A DNA stretch of 8,779 bases from Gemmatimonadota bacterium (GCA_004357415.1 SMVY01000143.1:1-8779); one strand, 5' to 3'. Shown: positions 1-6,796, numbered from the stretch's first letter. Translations and numbers: made by a program. Notes: a model not told the origin generated them from the sequence alone.

Positions 1-2
1 AC

Positions 3-578
3 ATCGGCGAACTGGACCTGGTGGCGACCATCTACGACACGGCGTTCAACTACCAGACCAACCGAACGTTCTTCCAGTTCGACACGGTATTCCACCTGCG
101 GGACACGGCCAACCCGGCGGACACGGTGTCCATCTCGCGCCAGTTCGACCAGCAGATGATCAACCTGGTCAGAAGCAACATGCGGAGCCTGGGGTACATC
201 GATTCGACACCCACCCAGAACTTCCAGCCTGACGTGCTGACCTCGATTTCGATAACGGCCAGCCGGAATTACACCGCCTACTCGTTCTATCCCTGGTGGG
301 GGTACCCAGGATACCCGTTTCCGCCCTGTTGCTTCGGCGGTCCGGGATGGGGCTGGCCCACGACCGTGGTCACCAGCTACCGGGTCGGCACCGTCTTCAT
401 CGACATGATCGACGTCGATCAGTCCATCGCCACGGACACCATCCAAGTAATCTGGAATGGAGCCATCAACGGGCCGTTCGAGGGATCCGCACCGGTATCG
501 ATGGAACGGATCGACCGCACGTTCAATCAGGCGTTCGTACAGTCTGAATACCTGCGGCTCCTGGCGGCCACACCATGA
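3..578 (+). CDS. DUF4136-family envelope protein, 5' end outside the window
   Basis: I assign this to the DUF4136 family, which are usually small exported proteins or lipoproteins of unknown function in diderm bacteria. The frame is open to the left edge (I-G-E-L-D-L before the first GTG at 21), and the visible start matches the middle of the domain opening (acidic/hydrophobic strand, then Y-D, then an aromatic F-F-Q-F-D stretch). The true start and any lipobox therefore lie upstream. The later part has the expected layout: an aromatic Gly/Pro-rich loop at about 296-365 containing Cys-Cys, then VGTVFIDMIDVD, then a V-I-W-N-G-A strand, and a C-terminal helix ending near LRLLAATP. The stop TGA (576-578) overlaps an ATG at 575, and a beta-barrel gene follows 26 bp later, so the two are probably co-transcribed. 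GTG 21 is unlikely to be the start because it would leave no export signal. The family call is from recalled sequence style, not a search. Confidence 0.72.
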   Translation: MGELDLVATIYDTAFNYQTNRTFFQFDTVFHLRDTANPADTVSISRQFDQQMINLVRSNMRSLGYIDSTPTQNFQPDVLTSISITASRNYTAYSFYPWWGYPGYPFPPCCFGGPGWGWPTTVVTSYRVGTVFIDMIDVDQSIATDTIQVIWNGAINGPFEGSAPVSMERIDRTFNQAFVQSEYLRLLAATP

Positions 579-592
579 CGATCACCAGCAAT

Positions 593-597
593 AGGAA
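593..597 (+). promoter_or_regulatory. Ribosome binding site deciding the start at 605
   Basis: AGGAA lies 7 nt before ATG 605. The earlier in-frame ATG at 575 overlaps the DUF4136 stop as ATGA and would add ten residues (M-T-I-T-S-N-R-N-I-S) in front of an otherwise normal signal peptide. The 605 start is preferred. The ATGA overlap could still couple translation. Confidence 0.6.
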
Positions 598-604
598 CAT
601 TTCA

Positions 605-1195
605 ATGAAACGCATTGTCTGGGCCTTGATCGCCGCGCCGCTGCTCTTCGCCACCGTGGCCGAAGCGCAGGGAGATTGGTGGTGGAGCGCCGAGTATACC
701 GTGTCGCTGCCTCAGGGTGCCACGAAAGAGTTCGCCGACAACACCAGTTGGCGCGGCGCCACGCTCGAGGCCCGCAAGGTTCTCAGCCAGAACCTGACCG
801 TCGGTCTGTTGTTCGGATGGTACGTGTTCGACGAAGTGAAGGTCGGAACGGCGTCGTTCCCGGGTATCGACGTCACGGGTGTACCCTATACCTACCTCAA
901 TTCGTTCCCCATCCAGGCAACGGCGCACTACTATCTGGGCAAGCGCCGGGGTACCCGGCTACACCTCGGCGGCGGCGCGGGCGTCACCATCAACGAACGC
1001 CGTCTCGATGTGGGGCTGTATCGCATTCAACGGACCAAGGCCCAGTTCAGTGTCTTTCCCGAAATTGGGGTGTCTATCCCGTTGGATTGGAGCCTGCGTG
1101 GTGTACTTGCCGTGCGCTACAACTACTCCCTCGAGTCGGGTGACACGCCGGCGCAGGAGTATGTGGGGATTAGTGTGGGACTTGCCTGGAATTAG
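605..1195 (+). CDS. Small outer-membrane beta-barrel protein
   Basis: The predicted product is 196 residues and is probably an eight-stranded-type outer-membrane barrel of unknown role. It opens with a classic signal peptide: K2-R3, a hydrophobic core to about residue 18, and A-E-A before Q22 as a likely signal peptidase I site. The mature part alternates polar and hydrophobic residues in short strands separated by turns (for example LTVGLLFGWYVF, IQATAHYYLG, LHLGGGAGVTI, FSVFPEIGVSIPL, GVLAVRYNYSL). It ends with the strand YVGISVGLAWN, with an aromatic next to the end as in barrel insertion signals. Gene order with the DUF4136 gene (26-bp gap, same strand) suggests a two-gene envelope unit. 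The 3' side faces a convergent exonuclease gene across a strong hairpin. The barrel call rests on composition and strand pattern; the exact family is not recognised. Confidence 0.8.
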   Translation: MKRIVWALIAAPLLFATVAEAQGDWWWSAEYTVSLPQGATKEFADNTSWRGATLEARKVLSQNLTVGLLFGWYVFDEVKVGTASFPGIDVTGVPYTYLNSFPIQATAHYYLGKRRGTRLHLGGGAGVTINERRLDVGLYRIQRTKAQFSVFPEIGVSIPLDWSLRGVLAVRYNYSLESGDTPAQEYVGISVGLAWN

Positions 1196-1197
1196 GT

Positions 1198-1251
1198 GAA
1201 TATTGAATAATGAAATGCAGCTTTTGCAGGTCATTTCATTATTCAATATTC
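1198..1251. terminator. AT-rich hairpin with perfect 20-bp arms in the convergent gap
   Basis: Left arm 1198-1217 and right arm 1232-1251 are perfect reverse complements over 20 bp, with a 14-nt loop (1218-1231). The core GAATATTGAAT (1198-1208) appears inverted at 1241-1251 and once more at 1264-1274, inside the last codons of the exonuclease gene. The hairpin begins 2 bp after the beta-barrel stop and ends 7 bp before the exonuclease stop, so it fills the gap between converging genes. A bidirectional terminator or transcription barrier is the simplest reading. It is not a classical intrinsic terminator, since the stem is AT-rich and lacks a GC stem followed by a T run. Confidence 0.6.
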
Positions 1252-1258
1252 GTGGCAG

Positions 1259-2137
1259 TCATGATTCAATATTCAACCGCCGTTCGACCCGGCTGACAAC
1301 ACTCTCCAGACCCAGCCCCTCCAGAACCTCCCGCCAGCCTTCCGCCGGGCCACTCCACTTCAACTCATCCACGCCGGCGCTCACCGGCGCCGTGACGTCG
1401 AGCGTGGCGAGCCGGCGGAAGAGCAGCGCGTCTTCCATGTGGTCGCGCAGGGTGGCCGCCAGCCGGGCGGCGCCACGCACCGTCACGTCCCAATCCTCGA
1501 CCGCCGCGGGAATCTCCTCCAGATAGCCATAGCGGCCCAACACCACTCCGGCCGACTTGGCGCCCCACCCCGGCAGGCCCGGGAAGCCGTCGGCTGAATC
1601 GCCCACCAGGGCCAGGTAGTCAGGGATCGACTCCGGTTCGACGCCGAACTTCTCGACGACTCCCGTCCGGTCGATCACCAGGCGCTTGCGGCGGTCGAAC
1701 TGCACCACCCGGTCCGCCACCACGCACTGGGCCAGGTCCTTGTCCGGGGTACAGATCAGGACCCGCTCCACCCTGGTATCGGCCAACGCCATGGCGGCGC
1801 CGGCGGCCAGAGCGTCATCGGCCTCGTACTCTACCATGGGCCACACCACGATCCCGACGGCCCGCAAGGCGTCCTCAAACGGATGGAACTGGGCCAACAG
1901 CTCCGGTTCGATGCCGGAACCGTCCTTGTACCCTTCCCACATGTCGTTGCGGAATGATTCCACCACGTGGTCGGTGGCCACAGCCATGTGAGTAGCGCCG
2001 TCCTCGAGCATCCCCAGCAACGAGTGCACTACTCCACGCAGGGCGCCGACTTCGAGCCCCTGGGCGTTCTCCACCTTGGGCACGGCGAAGTAGTGCCGGA
2101 AGAGTTCGTAGGTGCCGTCGATCAGGTGGATGTTCAT
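1259..2137 (-). CDS. Stand-alone 5'-3' exonuclease / flap-endonuclease-like protein
   Basis: This 292-residue protein is the 5' nuclease module of the DNA polymerase I N-terminal family (T5 exonuclease, FEN-like), without a polymerase domain. Enzymes of this family remove 5' flaps and RNA primers using two metal ions held by acidic residues. The expected acidic set appears complete: D7 in LIDGTYELFR, D56 in VATD, E105/D107/D108 in EYEADD, D132/D134 in TPDKD, and D180/D183 in GDSADGFPGLPGWGAKSA. The last block is the helix-hairpin-helix DNA-binding turn, where the usual GDSSDN reads GDSADG. R63 and K71 keep the arch basic residues. Length fits stand-alone members. I start at ATG 2137 because it directly precedes the family's N-terminal strand; a longer frame reaches 2224 but would only translate spacer repeats. 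No Shine-Dalgarno is visible: the 35 bp before the ATG are heptamer repeats. The role in replication or repair is inferred from the family. Confidence 0.9.
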   Translation of the reverse strand: MNIHLIDGTYELFRHYFAVPKVENAQGLEVGALRGVVHSLLGMLEDGATHMAVATDHVVESFRNDMWEGYKDGSGIEPELLAQFHPFEDALRAVGIVVWPMVEYEADDALAAGAAMALADTRVERVLICTPDKDLAQCVVADRVVQFDRRKRLVIDRTGVVEKFGVEPESIPDYLALVGDSADGFPGLPGWGAKSAGVVLGRYGYLEEIPAAVEDWDVTVRGAARLAATLRDHMEDALLFRRLATLDVTAPVSAGVDELKWSGPAEGWREVLEGLGLESVVSRVERRLNIES

Positions 2138-2172
2138 TGGCGGGTGGCTGGTGGCTGGTGGCGGGTGGCTGG
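2138..2172. repeat. Heptamer tandem array abutting the exonuclease start
   Basis: There are five consecutive 7-bp units TGGCKGG on the + strand (TGGCGGG, TGGCTGG, TGGCTGG, TGGCGGG, TGGCTGG). They begin at the base next to the exonuclease ATG (2137), so on the - strand the leader reads CCAGCCA-type repeats right up to the start codon. The array displaces any ordinary ribosome binding site. Confidence 0.85.
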
Positions 2173-2224
2173 TGGACGCGTCAAGAATGTAAGCGCCGCC
2201 CGAACCACTGGCTACCGGCCGCAA

Positions 2225-2266
2225 GCCAACTGCTACCAGCCATCAGCCACTAGCCACCAGCCAGCG
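2225..2266. repeat. Heptamer array in opposite orientation after paralogue 1
   Basis: There are six 7-bp units related to GCCACCA: GCCAACT, GCTACCA, GCCATCA, GCCACTA, GCCACCA, GCCAGCG. They end one base before the stop codon of the paralogue 1 gene (2267-2269). They are in inverted orientation to the array at 2138-2172, 52 bp away, so a transcript crossing the 129-bp gap could fold the two arrays together. The intervening 2173-2224 shows no gene. Confidence 0.8.
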
Positions 2267-4378
2267 CTACCGCCTCCGGCCTCCGCCGCCCCGTCCTCCA
2301 CCACCGCGGTAGCTGTTATAGCTCTGGGTCCGGCTAGTGCCGCGTTGCCGCGACTGGTAATCGCGGTTCATGTTGGACGGAGAACCGGCGCGGTTGCCGC
2401 CACCGGTGTTGGGCTGCCAGCCACCGCTGCCACGGCTGTCCCACGAACCGTTGTTGTTGCGCCGCTTGACGTTGCCGTTGCGGTCGGCGTAGACGTTGTT
2501 GGGCCGGCCGACGGCTGACGAGGGCCGGCGGTTGGCGGTGGCTGGTCGCGCCTGCGTGGTTCGGGCCCGGTTCCTATTGTTGTGGTACACGTTCTGCCGG
2601 GTGCGCGGCCGGTTGCCCGCCCGGTAGCCGGCGCGATACCCGGCACGGAACCCTGCCCGGCGGCCGTGGTAGTAACCGTGCCGGTACCCCGCACGATACC
2701 CTCCCCGTCCCCACCAGGCACCGTAACAGCAGCGCCGCCAGCCCCAGTGCATGCCGATGCCGAACATGAACCAGCCGTTGGTCCAGCCAAATCCGTAGCT
2801 CCAGCCGTACCATGGATTGTAGCGGACGCTGAAGCCCCAGGTGACGGGCCGGGGGTAGTAGACGGTCCCGTACCATGGCTGGTAATACCAGCCGGTACCG
2901 TACACCACCGTGCTGTAGTACACGTAGCTGCCGGTGTAGCCCGGGTAGTAACCGACGTACACCACTTCGGGCGTGGTTTGGTAGATGTAGACGTACTTGA
3001 CGTTGTACACCGGGGCGCTGGGCGGCATGGTGTAGATCACGTCCGGCACCGAGTCGGCCAACACCCACGGACCGGTCGGACTGCCGGCCACGAACCACAC
3101 GGCGTCATCGACGGCGTAGTATTTCCCCTCCGCCAGGATAACGGAGGTCTGGGTATTGACGGCGTACTCCATGTCCGTGTCTTCGATGGGCTTGAACTGG
3201 GGATCGCCGTCATACTCCACGTCCAGCTTGGCCTCGCTCCGCTTGACCGCGGCCGTCTGGGGGATCTGGCTATCCATCACCGCGTCCTTGGCCTCGTCGG
3301 TCCCGGCGATGTACCAGCGCAGGGGACCCTGCTCGGAATCGGGCGGGATGTCCTGGAACGTGGCCGGCAGCGAATCGGCCGCCACGAACGCCCAGGGCCC
3401 GTTGAGGGAGCCGGCTCGATACCACCTCCCCGACAACACGATGTAGTACTGCTGGGAATCGATGTCCATGAGGACGTCGCTCTGTGAATTCGACAGATAG
3501 AGGAGATCCGTCCCGTCGACCGAGGCGAACTGGGGAGCACCCTCGGTCACGATGAGCTCCGTGGGCACAGTCGCCACGATGATGGCCGGTATCTCGGCGT
3601 CGGCGGGACGGGTGGAATCGGCTGCCGCTTCCGTGGTGTCGGGCGGTATCAGCCCGCTCACCTTGTCGGGCACCGCCTTGGTCGTCTCCCAGCCGTCCAA
3701 CACCTCGTGACTGGCGTACCAAGCGCTGTCGGCGGCATACAGGTAGTAACGCTTGGTCCCCGGATCGTAGATGATGGCGAAGGCCGTGTTGACCACGGTC
3801 TTCATATCGGTGTTGTCGATGTCTTCGATGATGGGGTCGCCGTCGATGGTGACCAGCACCGCGGGGTGGGTGACCACCAGGATCACCGGTGGGTCGGTCT
3901 TGAGCTGGTCGCTGGTGGCACGCTGCTCATCCAGAAGTGCCAGCGATGCGGACAGCCGGTCCAAAGAGATCTCGAGATCCCACTGCGGGATTTCGGTCTC
4001 GATGATTTGGGCCAGGGTTTGCTCCTGCTCCGCCGTCGATTCGGGAAACCGAACCGCGGTGACGTCGATTTCCAGAATCCGCGCCGTCCGGGTATCACGG
4101 TCGGTTTCCAGCCGGGCGGAGATCCACATGACACCGAACACCGGCTCGGTCTTGCCGGCTTCCGTTACCGACAGAGCGGCCCGGGCGGTGACGATGTTGT
4201 TGTCGAACGACTCGGGCTGGGGCTGGTAAACGATGATGGTGGCGCGTGGGTCGTCGATCTGGATGGGCCACGGGTTGTCGCCGTCCTGGGCCACAGCTGT
4301 GGTTGCGGTACCGGCAGCAAGGAGCGCGGCCAGGGTGGCGCCGCGGAGGATGGTAGTAGAAAACACGGGAGCCAACAT
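2267..4378 (-). CDS. Secreted repeat protein, paralogue 1 ('carbohydrate-binding family V/XII'-like)
   Basis: 703 residues; function unknown. ATG 4378 is chosen because it is followed by a signal peptide (MLAP...TTAVA, cut near A30) and preceded by GAGG 6 nt upstream; the longer frame to 4441 adds only Pro-rich residues. Residues 31-160 form an N-terminal domain (NPWPIQIDDP, PVFGVMW, LETDRDTRTA, AVRFPES). Three repeats follow at about 164-237, 264-338 and 373-445, sharing G.P.....TD.....N....V......YY......W.......GPW; repeat 1 has DGW in place of GPW. Then come PVYNVKYVYIY and GYYPGYTG (about 457-483), a Tyr/Trp/Gly-rich segment with Cys-Cys at about 550, four RAGx units (574-589), NNVYADRNGNVKRR and an RG-rich tail. 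Proteins with this layout are often labelled carbohydrate-binding family V/XII, a label I would not take as proof of sugar binding. It is a tandem duplicate of the 4612-6741 gene, about 78% identical over a 100-residue stretch compared by eye. Probably periplasmic or surface-located. Confidence 0.82.
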   Translation of the reverse strand: MLAPVFSTTILRGATLAALLAAGTATTAVAQDGDNPWPIQIDDPRATIIVYQPQPESFDNNIVTARAALSVTEAGKTEPVFGVMWISARLETDRDTRTARILEIDVTAVRFPESTAEQEQTLAQIIETEIPQWDLEISLDRLSASLALLDEQRATSDQLKTDPPVILVVTHPAVLVTIDGDPIIEDIDNTDMKTVVNTAFAIIYDPGTKRYYLYAADSAWYASHEVLDGWETTKAVPDKVSGLIPPDTTEAAADSTRPADAEIPAIIVATVPTELIVTEGAPQFASVDGTDLLYLSNSQSDVLMDIDSQQYYIVLSGRWYRAGSLNGPWAFVAADSLPATFQDIPPDSEQGPLRWYIAGTDEAKDAVMDSQIPQTAAVKRSEAKLDVEYDGDPQFKPIEDTDMEYAVNTQTSVILAEGKYYAVDDAVWFVAGSPTGPWVLADSVPDVIYTMPPSAPVYNVKYVYIYQTTPEVVYVGYYPGYTGSYVYYSTVVYGTGWYYQPWYGTVYYPRPVTWGFSVRYNPWYGWSYGFGWTNGWFMFGIGMHWGWRRCCYGAWWGRGGYRAGYRHGYYHGRRAGFRAGYRAGYRAGNRPRTRQNVYHNNRNRARTTQARPATANRRPSSAVGRPNNVYADRNGNVKRRNNNGSWDSRGSGGWQPNTGGGNRAGSPSNMNRDYQSRQRGTSRTQSYNSYRGGGGRGGGGRRR
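2612..2659 (-). repeat. RAGx tetrapeptide-coding tandem repeat, four units (paralogue 1)
   Basis: On the - strand these 48 bp encode RAGF-RAGY-RAGY-RAGN, four 12-bp units. The same site in paralogue 2 (4957-5016) has five units. Weaker forms (GYRAGYRHGYYHG) lie just before it. Confidence 0.88.
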
Positions 4379-4384
4379 GTACTG

Positions 4385-4388
4385 CCTC
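4385..4388 (-). promoter_or_regulatory. Ribosome binding site of paralogue 1
   Basis: GAGG on the - strand lies 6 nt before ATG 4378. It sits at the same spacing as GAGG in front of paralogue 2 and supports choosing the signal-peptide Met over the upstream in-frame ATG at 4441. Confidence 0.65.
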
Positions 4389-4430
4389 GGGGGAGAGTCT
4401 GGAAGGATAAGGGAAACTGACGGGGTCCCG

Positions 4431-4519
4431 GGAGGGGGCAAGGCTGACAGCGGGAGCAGCGAGAGCAGTTGTAGTCGCTTCAGCGACAGGGCCGAGCCGC
4501 GGCTTTAGCCGCGAACGGA
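4431..4519. repeat. Duplicated upstream segment, copy A, with two small palindromes
   Basis: This segment aligns without gaps to 6797-6885 with 78 of 89 bases identical (hand count). It contains GTCGCTTCAGCGAC (4474-4487; 6-bp arms) and CGCGGCTTTAGCCGCG (4498-4513; 7-bp arms, 2-bp centre). On the - strand these read as hairpins with UGAA and UAAA-like loops. It lies 52 bp upstream of the paralogue 1 start and may be part of its leader or promoter region, or a REP-like element. Confidence 0.75.
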
Positions 4520-4611
4520 TCGGCGAGGGATCAGCACTTGGCGGGTGGCCGGTAGCTGTCGGCTTGGCGACCGCCACCAACTGCCTGAACTCTCAACCCA
4601 CCAGCCAATCC
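4520..4611. other. Gene-free spacer after paralogue 2 with degenerate heptamers
   Basis: No gene is visible. TGGCGGG-TGGCCGG-TAGCTGT (4539-4559) repeats the heptamer style of 2138-2172, and CCACCAGCC near 4600 is the opposite orientation next to the paralogue 2 stop. The inverted arrangement therefore resembles the 2138-2266 gap in weaker form. Confidence 0.5.
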
Positions 4612-6741
4612 CTACCGCCTTAGTCCTCCACCTCGGGCAGCTCCAGCGCCCCCGCTCCGGTTGAAGCTTTGTGTCCGGCTAGTGCCTCGTTGCCGGGCCT
4701 GAAAATCACGGTTCATGTTGGCGGGCGAGCCACCCGCCCGATTACCGCCAGCGTTGTTGGGTTGCCAGCCTCCCTGGCCCCGGCTATCCCATGAGCCGTT
4801 GTTGTTGCGCCGTTGGACGTTGCCATTGCGATCGGCGTAGAGATTGTTCGGCCTGCCGGCGGCGGTTGAGGGCAGACGGTCCCCGGCGGGGCGCGTCTCA
4901 GCCGTCCGTACGCGGTTGGCTTGGGTGCGGTAGAGGTTCTGCCTGGTACGCGGCCGGCTGCCGGCCCGGACCCCCGCCCGGAACCCGGCACGGTATCCGG
5001 CACGAAACCCTGCCCGCCGTCCATGAAAGTAGCCATGCCGGAAGCCGGCACGGAACCTGGCCGGACCCCACCAGCCGGCAGCGCAACAGGGTCGCCAGCC
5101 CCACCCCGCACCCCACCCGACGCCGAAGGTCATCCAGCCGTTGGTCCACCCGAACCCGAAGCTCCAGCCGAACCACGGGTTCCAGCGCGCATGAAACCCC
5201 CAGGTGACCGGTCTGGGATGGAAATGGACATGATGCCACGGGTGATAGTGCCAGCCGGTCCCATAGACGACGGTGGTATAGTGGACAAAACTGCCGGTGT
5301 ACCCGGGGTAGTACCCGACATACACGACCTCAGGAGTGGTGTCGTAGATGTACACGTACTTCACGTTGTACACCGGCACGCTCGGTGGAATGGTATGGAT
5401 CACATCGGGAATCGAATCAGCCAACGCCCAGGGCCCCATCGGACTGTCCGCCACGAACCACACCGCCTCATCACACGCATAGTAACGGCCCTCGGCCATG
5501 ATGACCGCGGTCCCCGTGTTGAGGGCATAGGTCATCCCCGTGTCCTCGATCGGCGCGAACTCGGGGGCGCCATCGTACTGCACCTCGAGGGAGGCTTCAC
5601 TACGAATGATGGCGGCGGTTTGGGGGATGTAGTTGTCCATCACGGCGTCCTGCGCCTCGTCAGTGCCGGCGATGAATGGGCGGAGGGCGCCTTGCTCTGA
5701 TTCAGGCGGAATGTCCTGGAATGTGGCAGGTAATGAATCGGAAGCCACGTAACTCCAGGGTCCGTCGAGCGTGGCGGCGCGGTACCAGCGGCCCGAGAGC
5801 ACCACATAATACTGTTGCGAGCCGATGTCCATCAGGATGTCGCTCTGCGAATTGGACACATAGAGAAGGTCCGTCCCGTCCACCGAGGCGAGTTGCAGGG
5901 CGCCCTCTGTTACCAGCAGCTCGGTTGGTTCGGTGACCACGATAAGGGCAGGCATCTCGTCGTCGCGCGGCGTGGTGGAGTCGGGCGGTACCGTCACCGT
6001 GTCCGGCGGGATCAGGCTGGTCACCTTCTCGGGTGCGGTCGTCGTTGGCTGCCAGCCATCGAGCACGTTGGCGCTTTCGTACCACGCGTCGGCGGCCGCA
6101 TAGAGGTAGTAGCGGCCGGTCTCCGAATCGTAGATGATGGCGAACGCGGTGTTCACCACGGTCTTCATGTCGGTGTTCTCGATGTCCTGGATGATCGGAT
6201 CACCGTCGATCGAGACGAGGACGGCCGGGTAGTCCACCGCCAAGATGACCGGAGGATCGGTCTTGAGTTGGTCACGTGCTGCTCGTCGCTCTTCCAACAC
6301 TTCGAGCGATGTCAACAGTCGATCCAGGGAGATCTCGAAGTCCCACTGGGGAATGTCGGTTTCGATGATCTGCGCCAGGGCCTGTTCCTGTTCCGGCGTC
6401 GACTCGGGGAATCGGACGGCGGTTACCTCGATGTCGACGATCCAGGCGGTCCGGGTATCACGATCGGTCTCCAGCCGGGCAGACGTCCACATGACGCCGA
6501 ACACCGGCTGGGTCTGCCCGGTCTCCGTCACAGACAACGCGGCCCGTGAGGTCAGGATGTCGTTCTCGAACGACTCGGGCTGCGGCTGGAAGATGACGAT
6601 GGTGGCCAGTGGGTCATCGATCTGGATGGGCCAGGGGTTGTGGTCTTCCTGGGCCACAACCGTGGCTGCCGCCCCGAGCGCAAATAACGCTGCGAGGGCG
6701 GCCCCTCGGACGATGATAGTGGAAGACACGGGAGCCAGCAT
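4612..6741 (-). CDS. Secreted repeat protein, paralogue 2 ('carbohydrate-binding family V/XII'-like)
   Basis: 709 residues, same architecture as its downstream neighbour; function unknown. ATG 6741 has GAGG 6 nt upstream and begins a signal peptide (MLAP...ATVVA, cut near A30). The N-terminal domain spans about 31-160. Three internal repeats lie at about 164-237, 264-338 and 374-445; repeat 1 again ends DGW where repeats 2 and 3 have GPW. The conserved PVYNVKYVYIY and GYYPGYTG follow. The next segment differs sharply from paralogue 1: residues 498-508 contain six His in eleven positions (HYHPWHHVHFH), where paralogue 1 has Tyr, Gln, Gly, Thr and Val but no His. Cys-Cys (about 552), five RAGx units (576-595), NNLYADRNGNVQRR and an Arg/Gly/Asn-rich tail follow. 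The start-to-start distance of 2363 bp and the shared upstream DNA show a tandem duplication. Probably periplasmic or surface-located. The His segment might bind metal, which is inference. Confidence 0.82.
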   Translation of the reverse strand: MLAPVSSTIIVRGAALAALFALGAAATVVAQEDHNPWPIQIDDPLATIVIFQPQPESFENDILTSRAALSVTETGQTQPVFGVMWTSARLETDRDTRTAWIVDIEVTAVRFPESTPEQEQALAQIIETDIPQWDFEISLDRLLTSLEVLEERRAARDQLKTDPPVILAVDYPAVLVSIDGDPIIQDIENTDMKTVVNTAFAIIYDSETGRYYLYAAADAWYESANVLDGWQPTTTAPEKVTSLIPPDTVTVPPDSTTPRDDEMPALIVVTEPTELLVTEGALQLASVDGTDLLYVSNSQSDILMDIGSQQYYVVLSGRWYRAATLDGPWSYVASDSLPATFQDIPPESEQGALRPFIAGTDEAQDAVMDNYIPQTAAIIRSEASLEVQYDGAPEFAPIEDTGMTYALNTGTAVIMAEGRYYACDEAVWFVADSPMGPWALADSIPDVIHTIPPSVPVYNVKYVYIYDTTPEVVYVGYYPGYTGSFVHYTTVVYGTGWHYHPWHHVHFHPRPVTWGFHARWNPWFGWSFGFGWTNGWMTFGVGWGAGWGWRPCCAAGWWGPARFRAGFRHGYFHGRRAGFRAGYRAGFRAGVRAGSRPRTRQNLYRTQANRVRTAETRPAGDRLPSTAAGRPNNLYADRNGNVQRRNNNGSWDSRGQGGWQPNNAGGNRAGGSPANMNRDFQARQRGTSRTQSFNRSGGAGAARGGGLRR
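4957..5016 (-). repeat. RAGx tetrapeptide-coding tandem repeat, five units (paralogue 2)
   Basis: On the - strand these 60 bp encode RAGF-RAGY-RAGF-RAGV-RAGS. This is one 12-bp unit more than in paralogue 1, consistent with slippage or unequal recombination after the gene duplication. Confidence 0.88.
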
Positions 6742-6747
6742 GTCCTG

Positions 6748-6751
6748 CCTC
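6748..6751 (-). promoter_or_regulatory. Ribosome binding site of paralogue 2
   Basis: GAGG on the - strand, 6 nt before ATG 6741, within the conserved GAGGCAG context also seen before paralogue 1. Confidence 0.65.
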
Positions 6752-6796
6752 ACAGGAGAGTATAAAAGAGGATAGAGGGAAACTGCCCGAATCCTC

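Noticed and set aside
1203..1526. + strand frame starting MNNEM in the palindrome, mirrored by a - strand frame starting MNNEM that ends at 1246
   Set aside because: Both starts arise from the perfect inverted repeat, and the frames then run antisense to the exonuclease and the beta-barrel gene.
2138..2266. Possible CRISPR array
   Set aside because: Units are 7 bp, contiguous and without spacers, and no cas gene is present.
2267..2330. C-terminal RGG-rich tail as an RNA-binding domain
   Set aside because: The protein has a clear signal peptide, so cytoplasmic RNA binding is unlikely. A basic, flexible surface or envelope-attachment segment is more plausible.
2582..3487. Long + strand open frame opposite paralogue 1 (also 4921-5700 and 5815-6549 opposite paralogue 2)
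   Set aside because: These are frames antisense to well-supported genes in GC-rich DNA. The translations are V/G/R/H-rich without domains or signal peptides, and similar frames appear opposite both paralogues, as expected from shared coding sequence.
6759..6764. TATACT on the - strand as a -10 box for paralogue 2
   Set aside because: It lies only 17 bp from the ATG, so the transcript would start almost at the Shine-Dalgarno. There is no convincing -35, and the hexamer is absent from the matching region upstream of paralogue 1.
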